Of a DNA stretch of 64,000 nt, positions 55,088 to 64,000 are shown piece after piece; within the stretch, counting starts at the first letter, position 1, and every line of letters begins with the position of its first letter. The DNA lies in contig OZ020611.1 in the NCBI GenBank assembly GCA_963971575.1, forward strand, positions 60,731,381 through 60,795,380, given 5' to 3'. The translations under genes and the position numbers were made by a program. This DNA is from Liopterus haemorrhoidalis. Taxonomy: Eukaryota; Arthropoda; Insecta; Coleoptera; Dytiscidae. The notes under the pieces are model-generated. The model was given only the letters and a program-made list of their open reading frames with translations, made no database searches and was not told where the DNA came from.

Positions 55088-56320
55088 TAAATAAATATGA
55101 TTTAATATTTATTATAATTAAGATTAGGATTAAGATTAATTTTTTGTAGAGACATCTTTCCTAGATGATGATAAATTATATTAGACAGGGAAATTGTTAG
55201 TTTTTTACACAGTGTCTTTCATATTAATCGGCAAGATATAGATGCTAATTATAATGAACTTATGAAATCTTTTGTCTTACATTTTCTTAATCTGGGCATT
55301 TAATCCATCTCGCAGATATTGACACCGGGTCGCCGGGAATTTTCCATATTCGTTTTGCATATTTCAAAATTATGACAAACTTTAATATGACGTGATTTAT
55401 AGAAATTTTCATGCTCGTATTGCCGTTGCTCAGAAACGAAATGCGATCAAGACTTGCGGTTTAAATCTTAAGGTAAACCTAATAGGCTTATATTTTTATT
55501 TATTATTAGACAATGTTTTATAACAAAAAATGAAAATTGAAAATTTTTTGAAAATTTTAATAAAACCTAACTAAAAATGGTTAGGGATATAAATCTGCTA
55601 GTTAGAAATTTTTAAAATTCTTCTACATTGTTTAGTATATATATATATATATTTTTTTGGCTTTAATAAAACAAATATTCAGTTTTATATGGGCAGTAAC
55701 TCAAAACTCATGAAAATGGCAAAAATTCGAAAAATACGTATTTGTATCAATTTTATACAAAATCAGAGACAAAAATTTTTGACAAAAATTTTAAAAAAAA
55801 TTTGGGAGAAAAAAAATGCATTTTGTTGGACAATTGATTATATTCTAAGCCTTCGATCACAATTATATGGTCACTTTTGAGTTACGGTCTAAAATATCGA
55901 CATTTGCGGCAAAAAAATTAAAGAAAGATAGTCCACAAAAAGGCTCAGATATAAGACAAAATGGTTTAACATATTTTCATGTAATTTAGTATGATGGTAG
56001 ATTAAAACCAGGATACGGCATCTCAAAGATTATATTTTAGGGGGTGTTTCGGACTTAAAACTATTAATTAAAAATGCATTTATTTTTTCAATTAGATGAG
56101 TATTTGTGAGCTACGAAGGCGGGGGGGGGGGGTATACACCCTAAAACAAAAGTCTACTTATATTTCCCTTGTTATGAACTTAACAACAAAATCATAGAAA
56201 TATATCACTCGAAAAATATTTACATATCTATAGAAATTCTACGAAAAATAAATATTTTTAAAAAATGTTGAAAGGGTTATCATAACTCTAGATGTATACA
56301 AAAGCAGAAAAAAAAATTAA
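55088..56320. other. AT-rich stretch with copy of a dispersed repeat
   Basis: About 55950-56150 matches 19290-19600 in order of motifs (ACCAGGAT, CATCTCAAA, AGGGGGTGTTT). It contains a run of 12 G at 56121-56132, the longest G tract in the window. No gene is recognised. Confidence 0.45.
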
Positions 56321-56325
56321 TTAAA

Positions 56326-57175
<850 letters not shown>

Positions 57176-57180
57176 AGTGT

Positions 57181-57415
57181 AAAAATTATACAAGCTTTTG
57201 TTTTCTAATAGAAACAAGATTAACGTATGAGACGATAAAATGTATACGTACTGTAGCGGTCCACTGATACGCGTACTTTACATCGTACCATTTGTTATCA
57301 ACTAGGTAGCGAGCCTGTGATATAATGCAAACTGAAGTGAGATTCTAAAGGAGTTCGGGTACTAGGCGTAAGTTTTATCCATGGTTCATCATTGTGATAC
57401 GTGAATTAAATAGTA
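57181..57415. other. Short spacer, nothing recognised
   Basis: No repeat end or coding segment is recognised between the CAGA repeat and the mariner end. Confidence 0.4.
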
Positions 57416-57908
57416 TACGAGGTGTGTAAATTAAGTAATAATTTTATTTTATTTTTATTTGAATAGAATTACGATTCAATATTGTCAGGCGAATAAGGAG
57501 GCTGAGGAGCCACAGGAATGATTTTACTGGCCAATTGGTTCTTGAAGACTCTCTTCCTTCTGAAAATACCTTAAACCACAAGAAAACCTGGGTCCTTGAC
57601 AAAACACTGTCTCCATAGGCCTGCTGAAGTTTGTTTGCTGAAGTTTCCATTGCACTGTGCCTAAGTCTGAAGTAAAACCTGATAGCACACCGTGGCTCGA
57701 AATGAATGTCACTCATTTAGAGATCGCACTAAAAAAAACTGTTTCACGAAAAAAATTGCTACGGACAACAAAATTACTCTAGCTGGTTCAAACTCGTATT
57801 GGAGGCGTATGACATGTTCACCTGCCTCCCCTCTAAGTCCCGCGTCCCATTTGTTACCAGATCAAACGCTATGTTGCCAGTCCGGTTACTTAATTTACAC
57901 GCTTCGTA
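57416..57908 (-). mobile_element. Internally deleted mariner
   Basis: The 493-bp unit has ends TACGAGGTGTGTAAATTAAG and a matching inverted end finishing CTTCGTA at 57908. TA lies at 57414-57415 and 57909-57910. The minus strand holds the transposase N-terminus joined to a remnant of the PPYSPD region, so the middle of the gene and the rest of its 3' end are deleted. Confidence 0.8.
57444..57716 (-). pseudogene. Mariner transposase N-terminal HTH remnant
   Basis: Codons give the mariner N-terminal signature: IRFYFRLRHSAMET, QQAYGDSVLSRTQVF and VFSEGRES. In a shifted frame, VAPQPPYSPD follows within 60 bp, which normally lies more than 200 residues later. This records a large internal deletion. 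The first and second catalytic Asp are lost. Confidence 0.75.
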
Positions 57909-58161
57909 TATTGCTACTTACCAACCAACGGATCAGGCATCTTGTGGTTAAGTCTGGGAAGCTGATCACTTAAATTTTTAGAGGTGAATAGTTACACACG
58001 TCCCGCGTCCCAATTGTTGCCAGACCAAACGCTACGTTGCCAGCCCGGTTACTTAATTTACACGCCTCGTATATTGCTACTTACCAACCAACGGATTAGG
58101 CATCTTTTATTCTGGGAAGCTGATCACCTGCAAGTTTTTAGAGGTGAATAGTTTAAACACG
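57838..58161. repeat. 163-bp tandem duplication spanning a mariner end and its flank
   Basis: Copy 1 is 57838-58000 and copy 2 is 58001-58161. Both contain TCCCGCGTCCCA, the mariner end GGTTACTTAATTTACACGC, TTACCAACCAACGGAT and TTTTTAGAGGTGAATAG. The duplication joins mariner-internal sequence to flanking DNA, so it happened after insertion. Confidence 0.9.
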
Positions 58162-58625
58162 TTAAGAAAAAGAAGGTGGTTTTTGAATTAATTTTAAAGA
58201 ATTATTACAAATTAAGATTTACAATTCAATCAAGTTTAATGAAAATTATATACATCAAAATGAGATAAAAGAAACAGGATCGAATAAACCAACAGATAAT
58301 CGACTCAGAGCCCTTAAGAATTAAACGATTATAGATGTTTCCGCAAACTGGACTGATATTTCTGACCCCCTTTTCAAAGTGACTGGTGTATATATAAGGG
58401 TTCTGATAGCATTTCCTGGAATAAGTCGACCAGTTATAAATCAAATAGTTTGTCCAAATATTTTGTGAATTAATATATATAAAAAATTTAAATAATTATA
58501 TCTAAGATTAAGTAAAGTGTCCACAGTGAATAAACATCTAATACAAAAGTTTAACACAGTGAAAAGTTATTTTATATTACTCCTACTACATATTGTAAAA
58601 AAGTGACATAATCTCAACCGCCAAA

Positions 58626-59912
58626 ATGTCAAAAAGAGTGACAGATCTACGTTTAAGTGAGCTTAAAAACGAACTGAAAGCAAGGAATGTCAAATGTACA
58701 GGGAAAAAGCAAGATTTAATAATTAAGCTTAAAACTATTTTAAATTCAAGCTTTATAGACGAAAATAACGGAAATGAGTCTGCAAATGACGTTGAAAATA
58801 CCATGTCACAAACAGAAGAGGAACAATACAGCGAAACTCTGAATACATCCAGTAGCAGTAGTGAAACTGTAATTAACAACGTCAACTATACAAAATCTCC
58901 TGTCAAAATTAGAGTTAAGTCCAAAAATAAGAAAATCAAACTCATTAATAAAATAAAATCCCTTGAAGCAAAAATTCACCAGCTTGAAGTTAGGCTCTCA
59001 AAAATTATTCGAAGCAACAAGAAGAAGAAATACTCTGAATGTAAACAACCACAACAGGTAACCTCATCAGAAAATAAACAAACACCTCCGGACATCAAAA
59101 AATACCAAGAACCAGCCCCAAAAATCAGCCAAAAAGATATTATACCACCTCTAATACCCTCCCTAAAAACTAATCAAAATGTCAGACAAAAAAGTGTGCC
59201 GCAGCAATTAGATGAACAAGTGAAAATACTGTTATTAGCGGACAGCCATGGTCGCCATGCGGCAAATATTTTAGAAACTTTACTACCCCCTAGTAAATTT
59301 AGAGTTAGTGTTATCTTTAAGCCGAACGCTTGTTTTAATAATGTAACATACAATGTCAAACAACTTACCGAAAATTTCACACACAATGATTTTGTAATTA
59401 TCATGGCAGGAACAAATGATATTTTAAATAATGGCATTTTACAACATTCTCTTATTAAACAAACCCTCAATAGCACTTCACACACAAACACAATTCTCAT
59501 AGGCACCTTGTTCCAAGAAAATAAAACTGATTTTAATAACAAAGTTTTCAAATTAAATTCTTTCCTTAACCACTTGTCTTATGCATACAGCCATGTTACA
59601 TTCATTGAGCCGAATGTACTAATCAGCTACTCTGATATGACAAGTTTTGGTTTGCACATGAATAAAGGCGGAAAATACAAGTTATTTAATGTTATTGTAA
59701 AATGCATACAGACACATACACACGAGATTAATGAATTATTTGATATTAAAAATAGACAATCCAATCAAATTAAAGCTAAAAATCTAAGTCCTAATGAACC
59801 TAATATAGACATACAAAATGATAACAATACTCATAAAATTTATAATTGTAATAACACATTAGATGCAAATTTTTTAGAAAAACCTGCCACAATAATAACA
59901 AAAAGAAGTTAA
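58626..59912 (+). CDS. LINE B ORF1: SAP, coiled-coil, SGNH-esterase protein
   Basis: A 428-residue protein. The SAP-like segment is at 1-42 (RLSELKNELKARNVKCTGKK), an acidic Ser/Glu linker at 45-85 and a basic coiled-coil segment at about 95-135. An SGNH-type esterase is at about 198-355, with ADSHG (Ser207), AGTND (Asn264) and GLHMN (His344). KPNACFN matches KPNAKFN of LINE A, showing homology. The Asp expected three residues before the His is not present, as in LINE A. It starts at ATG 58626 directly at the SAP segment. The TAA at 59910-59912 lies inside the ORF2 open frame. The role is inferred to be RNA binding plus an esterase activity of unknown substrate. Confidence 0.82.
   Translation: MSKRVTDLRLSELKNELKARNVKCTGKKQDLIIKLKTILNSSFIDENNGNESANDVENTMSQTEEEQYSETLNTSSSSSETVINNVNYTKSPVKIRVKSKNKKIKLINKIKSLEAKIHQLEVRLSKIIRSNKKKKYSECKQPQQVTSSENKQTPPDIKKYQEPAPKISQKDIIPPLIPSLKTNQNVRQKSVPQQLDEQVKILLLADSHGRHAANILETLLPPSKFRVSVIFKPNACFNNVTYNVKQLTENFTHNDFVIIMAGTNDILNNGILQHSLIKQTLNSTSHTNTILIGTLFQENKTDFNNKVFKLNSFLNHLSYAYSHVTFIEPNVLISYSDMTSFGLHMNKGGKYKLFNVIVKCIQTHTHEINELFDIKNRQSNQIKAKNLSPNEPNIDIQNDNNTHKIYNCNNTLDANFLEKPATIITKRS
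59855..59912 (+). promoter_or_regulatory. Candidate -1 ribosomal frameshift window, LINE B
   Basis: ORF1 and ORF2 frames overlap over 58 nt; the ORF2 frame is closed upstream by TAA at 59852-59854. The heptamer T TTT TTA is at 59870-59876 in ORF1 phase. The ORF1 stop lies 33 nt downstream. No strong stem is obvious by eye. Confidence 0.5.
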
Positions 59913-62740
59913 ATTCAAGTATAAAAATCTTCCACCAAAACATACAAAGTCTCTCAAATAAAATTAATAAATTGGAAGTAGCATTAAAATATACACAACC
60001 CGATATTTTATTCATCACAGAACATTGGCAATGTGAAAATCAAATTAAATATTCATACCTTACCAATTATAAGCTCGCATCTTACTATTGTAGACGCAAG
60101 GGAGAGCATGGAGGATCCGCGATCTATGTAAAATCTAACATGCACGTAAAATTGAACGACAAAATACTTGAATTTAACATCCCATTTGAAATAGAATGTT
60201 GCTGTGTAGAGATTAACAATATTGTTTTTATATCATGTTATCGCCCTAGCGGCGCAAATGTTAATGTATTTTTAGACAGATTATGTGACATTTTAAATTA
60301 TACTTTTTATCTTAAGGACAATATTGTTATAGGTGGAGACTTTAACATTGATCTCATGAACGATGACATAAATAAAAAATCCTTTATTAATATATTACAG
60401 TCATACAAATTAATGACTACAATTAAGACACCAACGCGAATAGTTAAGGATTCTAAAACATGCATTGACAATTTTATTTTATCTGAAAATTTACTCTTCA
60501 ACAGTGTAGATGTAAGAGAATTTGGACTATCCGATCATACAAGTCAATCAATTACCATCTATGTTGAAAACAGTTCCTTCAGACAGCCAATACAGAAGGA
60601 AATAACTGACTTTTCCACAAAAAACAAAATAAAATTCTACCAGTATTTAGAAACCCAAACCTGGGATAAAGTACTTTCCCAAGATTGCACCCAAAAAGCC
60701 TTTGATTGTTTCAGCAATATTCTTCTGTATTACCATAATATATGTTTTCCTAAAAAACTGATTTCAGATAAACACAGCGATAGAAACGGGCTTCCTTGGT
60801 TAACAGAAGAGGCGTGTGAGTTAAAAAAGAAAGTAAGTGCCTATCGCGAACTATCGCAGAGATACCCCATTTTTAAAGAAATTTTCATCTCCACAAACCA
60901 TGATTACAGTAAATTATTAAAAAAACTAAAGATTGAACATAATGACAACCTAATTAATAACTCGACCAATAAAAATAAAACAGCTTGGAATATAATAAAT
61001 AAAACTAGACAAAACAATTCAGAAAATAACTCCTCTTTAATGTTTGAATGTGATAGCACAGATATAGACTTATCTAATAAATTCAACAACTACTTTACAT
61101 CAGTAGCTACAGATATGAGTGCAAACTTTGACACAAATATCGATCACCAATACATAGAGTCAAAAATTCCAATAAACATAAATACATTTTTCTTAAAACC
61201 CGTCACAGAACATGACATAATGCAGGCTATAACAAATCTAAAAAATTCTTCTGCTGTAAGTGCTGATAAACTATCGAATAACTTAATAAAACTTTGTAAG
61301 AACCTTATAATTATTCCCCTAACACACATAATAAATTTATCTTTCCAACAAGCAATATTTCCTAAAAAACTAAAAAATGCCCTAGTTAAGCCACTCTATA
61401 AAAAGGGTGACAAATCATCATTCAACAACTACAGGCCTATCACTCTAATTTCACCTTTATCAAAAGTTATAGAATCAATCGTAAACAAACAGTTACTTTC
61501 CTTCCTATCAAATTTTAAAATTCTTCCAGACACACAACATGGTTTCGTAAAAAATAAATCTGTTGATACAGCCCTTTTTAACTTCGTTAGTGAAATATTA
61601 AACACATTAGATGCCAACAGCAAGGCATTAGGAATTTTTTTAGACTTGAGTAAAGCCTTTGACTGCATTCATCATGATATTTTATTCATGAAAATGGAGC
61701 GATACGGAATAAGAGGAATCGCATTAGACTGGATCAAATCTTACCTTACTGACAGAACCCAATTCACCTCGATAGACATTAAAAACAAGTCACATTTTTC
61801 CGACAAAAAGTCTGTTACCCTAGGTGCCCCACAAGGAAGTGTCTTGGCTTCTACTCTATTTTTAATTTACGCAAGTGACTTACCTAATTATTTTACAAAT
61901 ATGACAAACTTATCCGTGACTTCATTTGCTGACGACAATAGTTACCTTACTCGATGTAAAAACACGACAGATATTGAAACCTCCTTTAATGACGTAATGA
62001 AAATAGCATCCACATGGGCAAATAAAAATAAATTAACCTTAAATATTGATAAGACATCCTGTGTAGTCTTCAAAACACAACAAAATAAATTCATTCCGCC
62101 TAAGGAATTAAATTTTGAAAATCAAAAAGTAAAAATAACAGATACCTCACTCGTACTAGGACTAACGCTAGACAAAAACATTAACTGGACAGACCACATC
62201 GATAAACTGTGTAGAAGGTTGTGCTCATGTTTGTACCTCCTAAGGTCGTTGAAACTGAGTTGTAGCATCAAAGTGTTAAAGAATGTATACTTTTCATGCT
62301 TCCACTCACACTTAAAGTACAATATTATCCACTGGGGCCAATCGACTAATTGCAAACAAGTATTCCGTCTCCAAAAGTCAGCAATACGAGTCCTTCAATC
62401 GCTGAACTCCAGAGACTCATGCAAGAAATATTTCACCCAACTTAACATATTAACTCAACCAGCAGAATATATTCTATCTCTTTGTATGTTCGTCTACAAA
62501 AACAAACAACTGTTCCTAAAAATCGAACATTCCCATAACACAAGGAACAAAGATGCACTAGTCCCAAGGCCACACAATTTAACCTGTTACCAAAGAGGTG
62601 CCCATTTCAATTGCTGTAAATACTATAATGCGCTTCCTGATGAAATAAAGTTGTCAAAAAATGCACTCATCTTCAAGACCAATGTTAAAAAATACCTAAT
62701 TGAAAGAGAATTGTATGACGTTAAGGATTTTTTTAGATAA
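59876..62740 (+). CDS. LINE B ORF2: APE endonuclease-reverse transcriptase
   Basis: The frame is open from 59855 to 62740 in the -1 phase of ORF1. Endonuclease motifs begin at 59918 with IKIFHQNIQSL (catalytic Asn), then ITEHW (Glu), GGDFN at about 60331-60345 and a SDH motif at about 60531. RT motifs are RPITLIS, LDLSKAFD (about 61642), GAPQGS (usual form GVPQGS) and FADD at 61925-61936. There is no RNase H. There is no ATG before the endonuclease; the first one falls after the catalytic Asn and Glu, so initiation there would inactivate it. A TTG at 59972 also lies downstream of the Asn motif. Expression by -1 frameshifting from ORF1 is the favoured reading. The start given is the first base decoded after a slip. 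Confidence 0.87.
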   Translation, partial: RKTCHNNNKKKLNSSIKIFHQNIQSLSNKINKLEVALKYTQPDILFITEHWQCENQIKYSYLTNYKLASYYCRRKGEHGGSAIYVKSNMHVKLNDKILEFNIPFEIECCCVEINNIVFISCYRPSGANVNVFLDRLCDILNYTFYLKDNIVIGGDFNIDLMNDDINKKSFINILQSYKLMTTIKTPTRIVKDSKTCIDNFILSENLLFNSVDVREFGLSDHTSQSITIYVENSSFRQPIQKEITDFSTKNKIKFYQYLETQTWDKVLSQDCTQKAFDCFSNILLYYHNICFPKKLISDKHSDRNGLPWLTEEACELKKKVSAYRELSQRYPIFKEIFISTNHDYSKLLKKLKIEHNDNLINNSTNKNKTAWNIINKTRQNNSENNSSLMFECDSTDIDLSNKFNNYFTSVATDMSANFDTNIDHQYIESKIPININTFFLKPVTEHDIMQAITNLKNSSAVSADKLSNNLIKLCKNLIIIPLTHIINLSFQQAIFPKKLKNALVKPLYKKGDKSSFNNYRPITLISPLSKVIESIVNKQLLSFLSNFKILPDTQHGFVKNKSVDTALFNFVSEILNTLDANSKALGIFLDLSKAFDCIHHDILFMKMERYGIRGIALDWIKSYLTDRTQFTSIDIKNKSHFSDKKSVTLGAPQGSVLASTLFLIYASDLPNYFTNMTNLSVTSFADDNSYLTRCKNTTDIETSFNDVMKIASTWANKNKLTLNIDKTSCVVFKTQQNKFIPPKELNFENQKVKITDTSLVLGLTLDKNINWTDHIDKLCRRLCSCLYLLRSLKLSCSIKVLKNVYFSCFHSHLKYNIIHWGQSTNCKQVFRLQKSAIRVLQSLNSRDSCKKYFTQLNILTQPAEYILSLCMFVYKNKQLFLKIEHSHNTRNKDALVPRPHNLTCYQRGAHFNCCKYYNALPDEIKLSKNALIFKTNVKKYLIERELYDVKDFFR

Positions 62741-64000
62741 TTTCCATATTTATTGTTTATTACTGTTTATTCATTTATTTTCTTCACTGTCCATATCTCT
62801 AATGTTTTAAATATTTTCTTATATTATTATGTATTGACTTTCTTTTCATGTAATAGTATTATTGTTGTACATTGTTATTATGTAATATTTATGTACATGA
62901 AAGACAAGAATAAAACTAAACTAACTAAACTAAGAGTCTAAAATTATCCAAGGGTATTTCAGTCTTCAAATTTATTAGGAAATAACTTTGAATAAAAGTC
63001 ATTTTGAACAACAAAATGTAAATAAAATAATCAGTTACGTTTTGTAATTTATGGCTTCTATTTTTCCATTATCTGAATTCTTAAATCTTTTAACTGTAAT
63101 ATAACTTTAAAATCTCAACAAAAAAAAATGCTATGTGAAAAAACGAGTGGCGTCTGAAAGTGTTATAGCCGATATCTGGTGGTGTTAAGTGTTTCGTTAC
63201 AGTACCTTCAAAGAAATAACATGCTATACTATTCCAAAGGGGTAAATAAACATGCTACAGTAGTAGTTTTAAACATTAATATGCACAAAATTGTCATCAT
63301 TAAATAGTCTAGTATAGAGGTTATTAGGCTTTAACCATTTACACGTATTTTATTATTTACACGTGTGATATCGCCCATTAAAAAGAAACCATGTATGAAA
63401 CAAGAATGTGAAATTTATAAAATATTTACCTCGCTAATATTTTCCCAAAATTTAATAAGGGTCATTCTTCTTGTAAGGGCCATTAGATAGCCCTGTATGC
63501 TGCAAGAGTTACGTGTTGGTAAAGTAGGTAGGACTCAAGGCTGACACCCAACGGATTTATGTTTTGTTACAGGTGACCTAAATTACCTACCGTGCACTAA
63601 TTAAAACTTTTTATTACTATCATTTAAGACCTAAAGAATACGGGAATATATTTGCAGAGAAATTCAAAGGTAGCAACATAAACAAATACAATGAAGACGT
63701 ATTTTTGAAATCTTTCTCAGAATTAATTACAAGAATGATATATTTCGGATATTTGTATAGTTTAACAGCATGAAAGAGATATTTTGACGAGAGTGGTTGA
63801 TAGAAAACAACTCCTGGTTTTAACAATTAGATTTATTAAATAGTTGAGTTAAAATAACAATATTTGATTGAATGTTCCATGGGAGCTGGTGAAGCCTCTC
63901 GTCCAACTCGTACTGGGCGGAACTGCCTTGAACCTAACTCCTGGCGGGAGTTGTCCATCAGAAAGTCGAAGCCTGGTGAAGTTTTCTTCCGCTCACGTGA
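62741..64000. other. LINE B 3' UTR, then AT-rich flank; GC-richer end
   Basis: The LINE B 3' UTR runs to about 62936. Beyond it the sequence is AT-rich with no gene recognised. From about 63875 the sequence becomes GC-richer (GGGAGCTGGTGAAGCC and onward) and runs off the window. It may be the edge of another element or exon, but cannot be judged from 125 bases. Confidence 0.4.

Larger units (their letters stand above)
58162..62936 (+). mobile_element. LINE B: CR1-like non-LTR retrotransposon
   Basis: A two-ORF LINE of the same general type as LINE A but clearly diverged. The 3' end is a tail of ACTAA-like units (about 62912-62934). The 5' boundary is uncertain, somewhere between 58162 and 58560. 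No target duplication was found. Both ORFs are open. Confidence 0.82.

Overview
The window looks like gene-poor, AT-rich (roughly two-thirds A+T by eye) nuclear DNA of an arthropod, most likely an insect. The basis is the set of mobile elements: mariner, hAT, PIF/Harbinger and pogo-like DNA transposons, I-clade and CR1-like LINEs whose coding sequences are of arthropod type, and tRNA-derived SINEs. No complete host gene can be supported. Nearly every convincing reading frame belongs to a mobile element. No species can be named from sequence alone.

Layout. 0-6.2 kb: a minus-strand coding relic, a hAT MITE with a perfect 8-bp target duplication, a LINE RT relic, a decayed mariner and an unclassified repeat. 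6.25-10.7 kb: a minus-strand CR1-like LINE (LINE A) with both ORFs open. 11.6-12.6 kb: a pogo/Tigger-like element containing a second TIR element. 14.4-15.4 kb: a GC-rich, non-coding retroposed unit with a (GAT)n tail. 17.2-18.2 kb: a deleted PIF/Harbinger. 20.1-20.8 kb: a SINE split by a hAT MITE. 22.4-22.5 kb: a CCAAT/E-box cluster resembling a promoter. 22.8-28.9 kb: a full-length, intact I-clade LINE (LINE C) flanked by a 12-bp target duplication. 30-35.5 kb: two 307-bp copies of a second SINE family and a truncated LINE. 39.6-41.5 kb: a decayed hAT containing a hAT MITE. 43.7-46.7 kb: a PIF/Harbinger relic containing a mariner with perfect 33-bp TIRs. 50.4-53.9 kb: LINE relics interrupted by a CTCGAG-rich MITE and by a foldback element whose arms carry arrays of a 16-bp unit. 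56.3-57.2 kb: a repeat with a long (CAGA)n tract. 57.4-58.2 kb: a deleted mariner whose end is tandemly duplicated. 58.2-62.9 kb: a second CR1-like LINE (LINE B), plus strand.

Main observation. In LINE A and LINE B, ORF2 has no ATG ahead of its endonuclease domain, and ORF2 lies in the -1 frame relative to ORF1. The short ORF1/ORF2 overlap in each (67 and 58 nt) contains an in-phase T TTT TTA heptamer. The two elements are clearly diverged, so this points to programmed -1 frameshifting as the way ORF2 is made. LINE C instead uses an ATGA overlap. In both CR1-like elements ORF1 has a SAP-like domain, a coiled coil and an SGNH-esterase domain.
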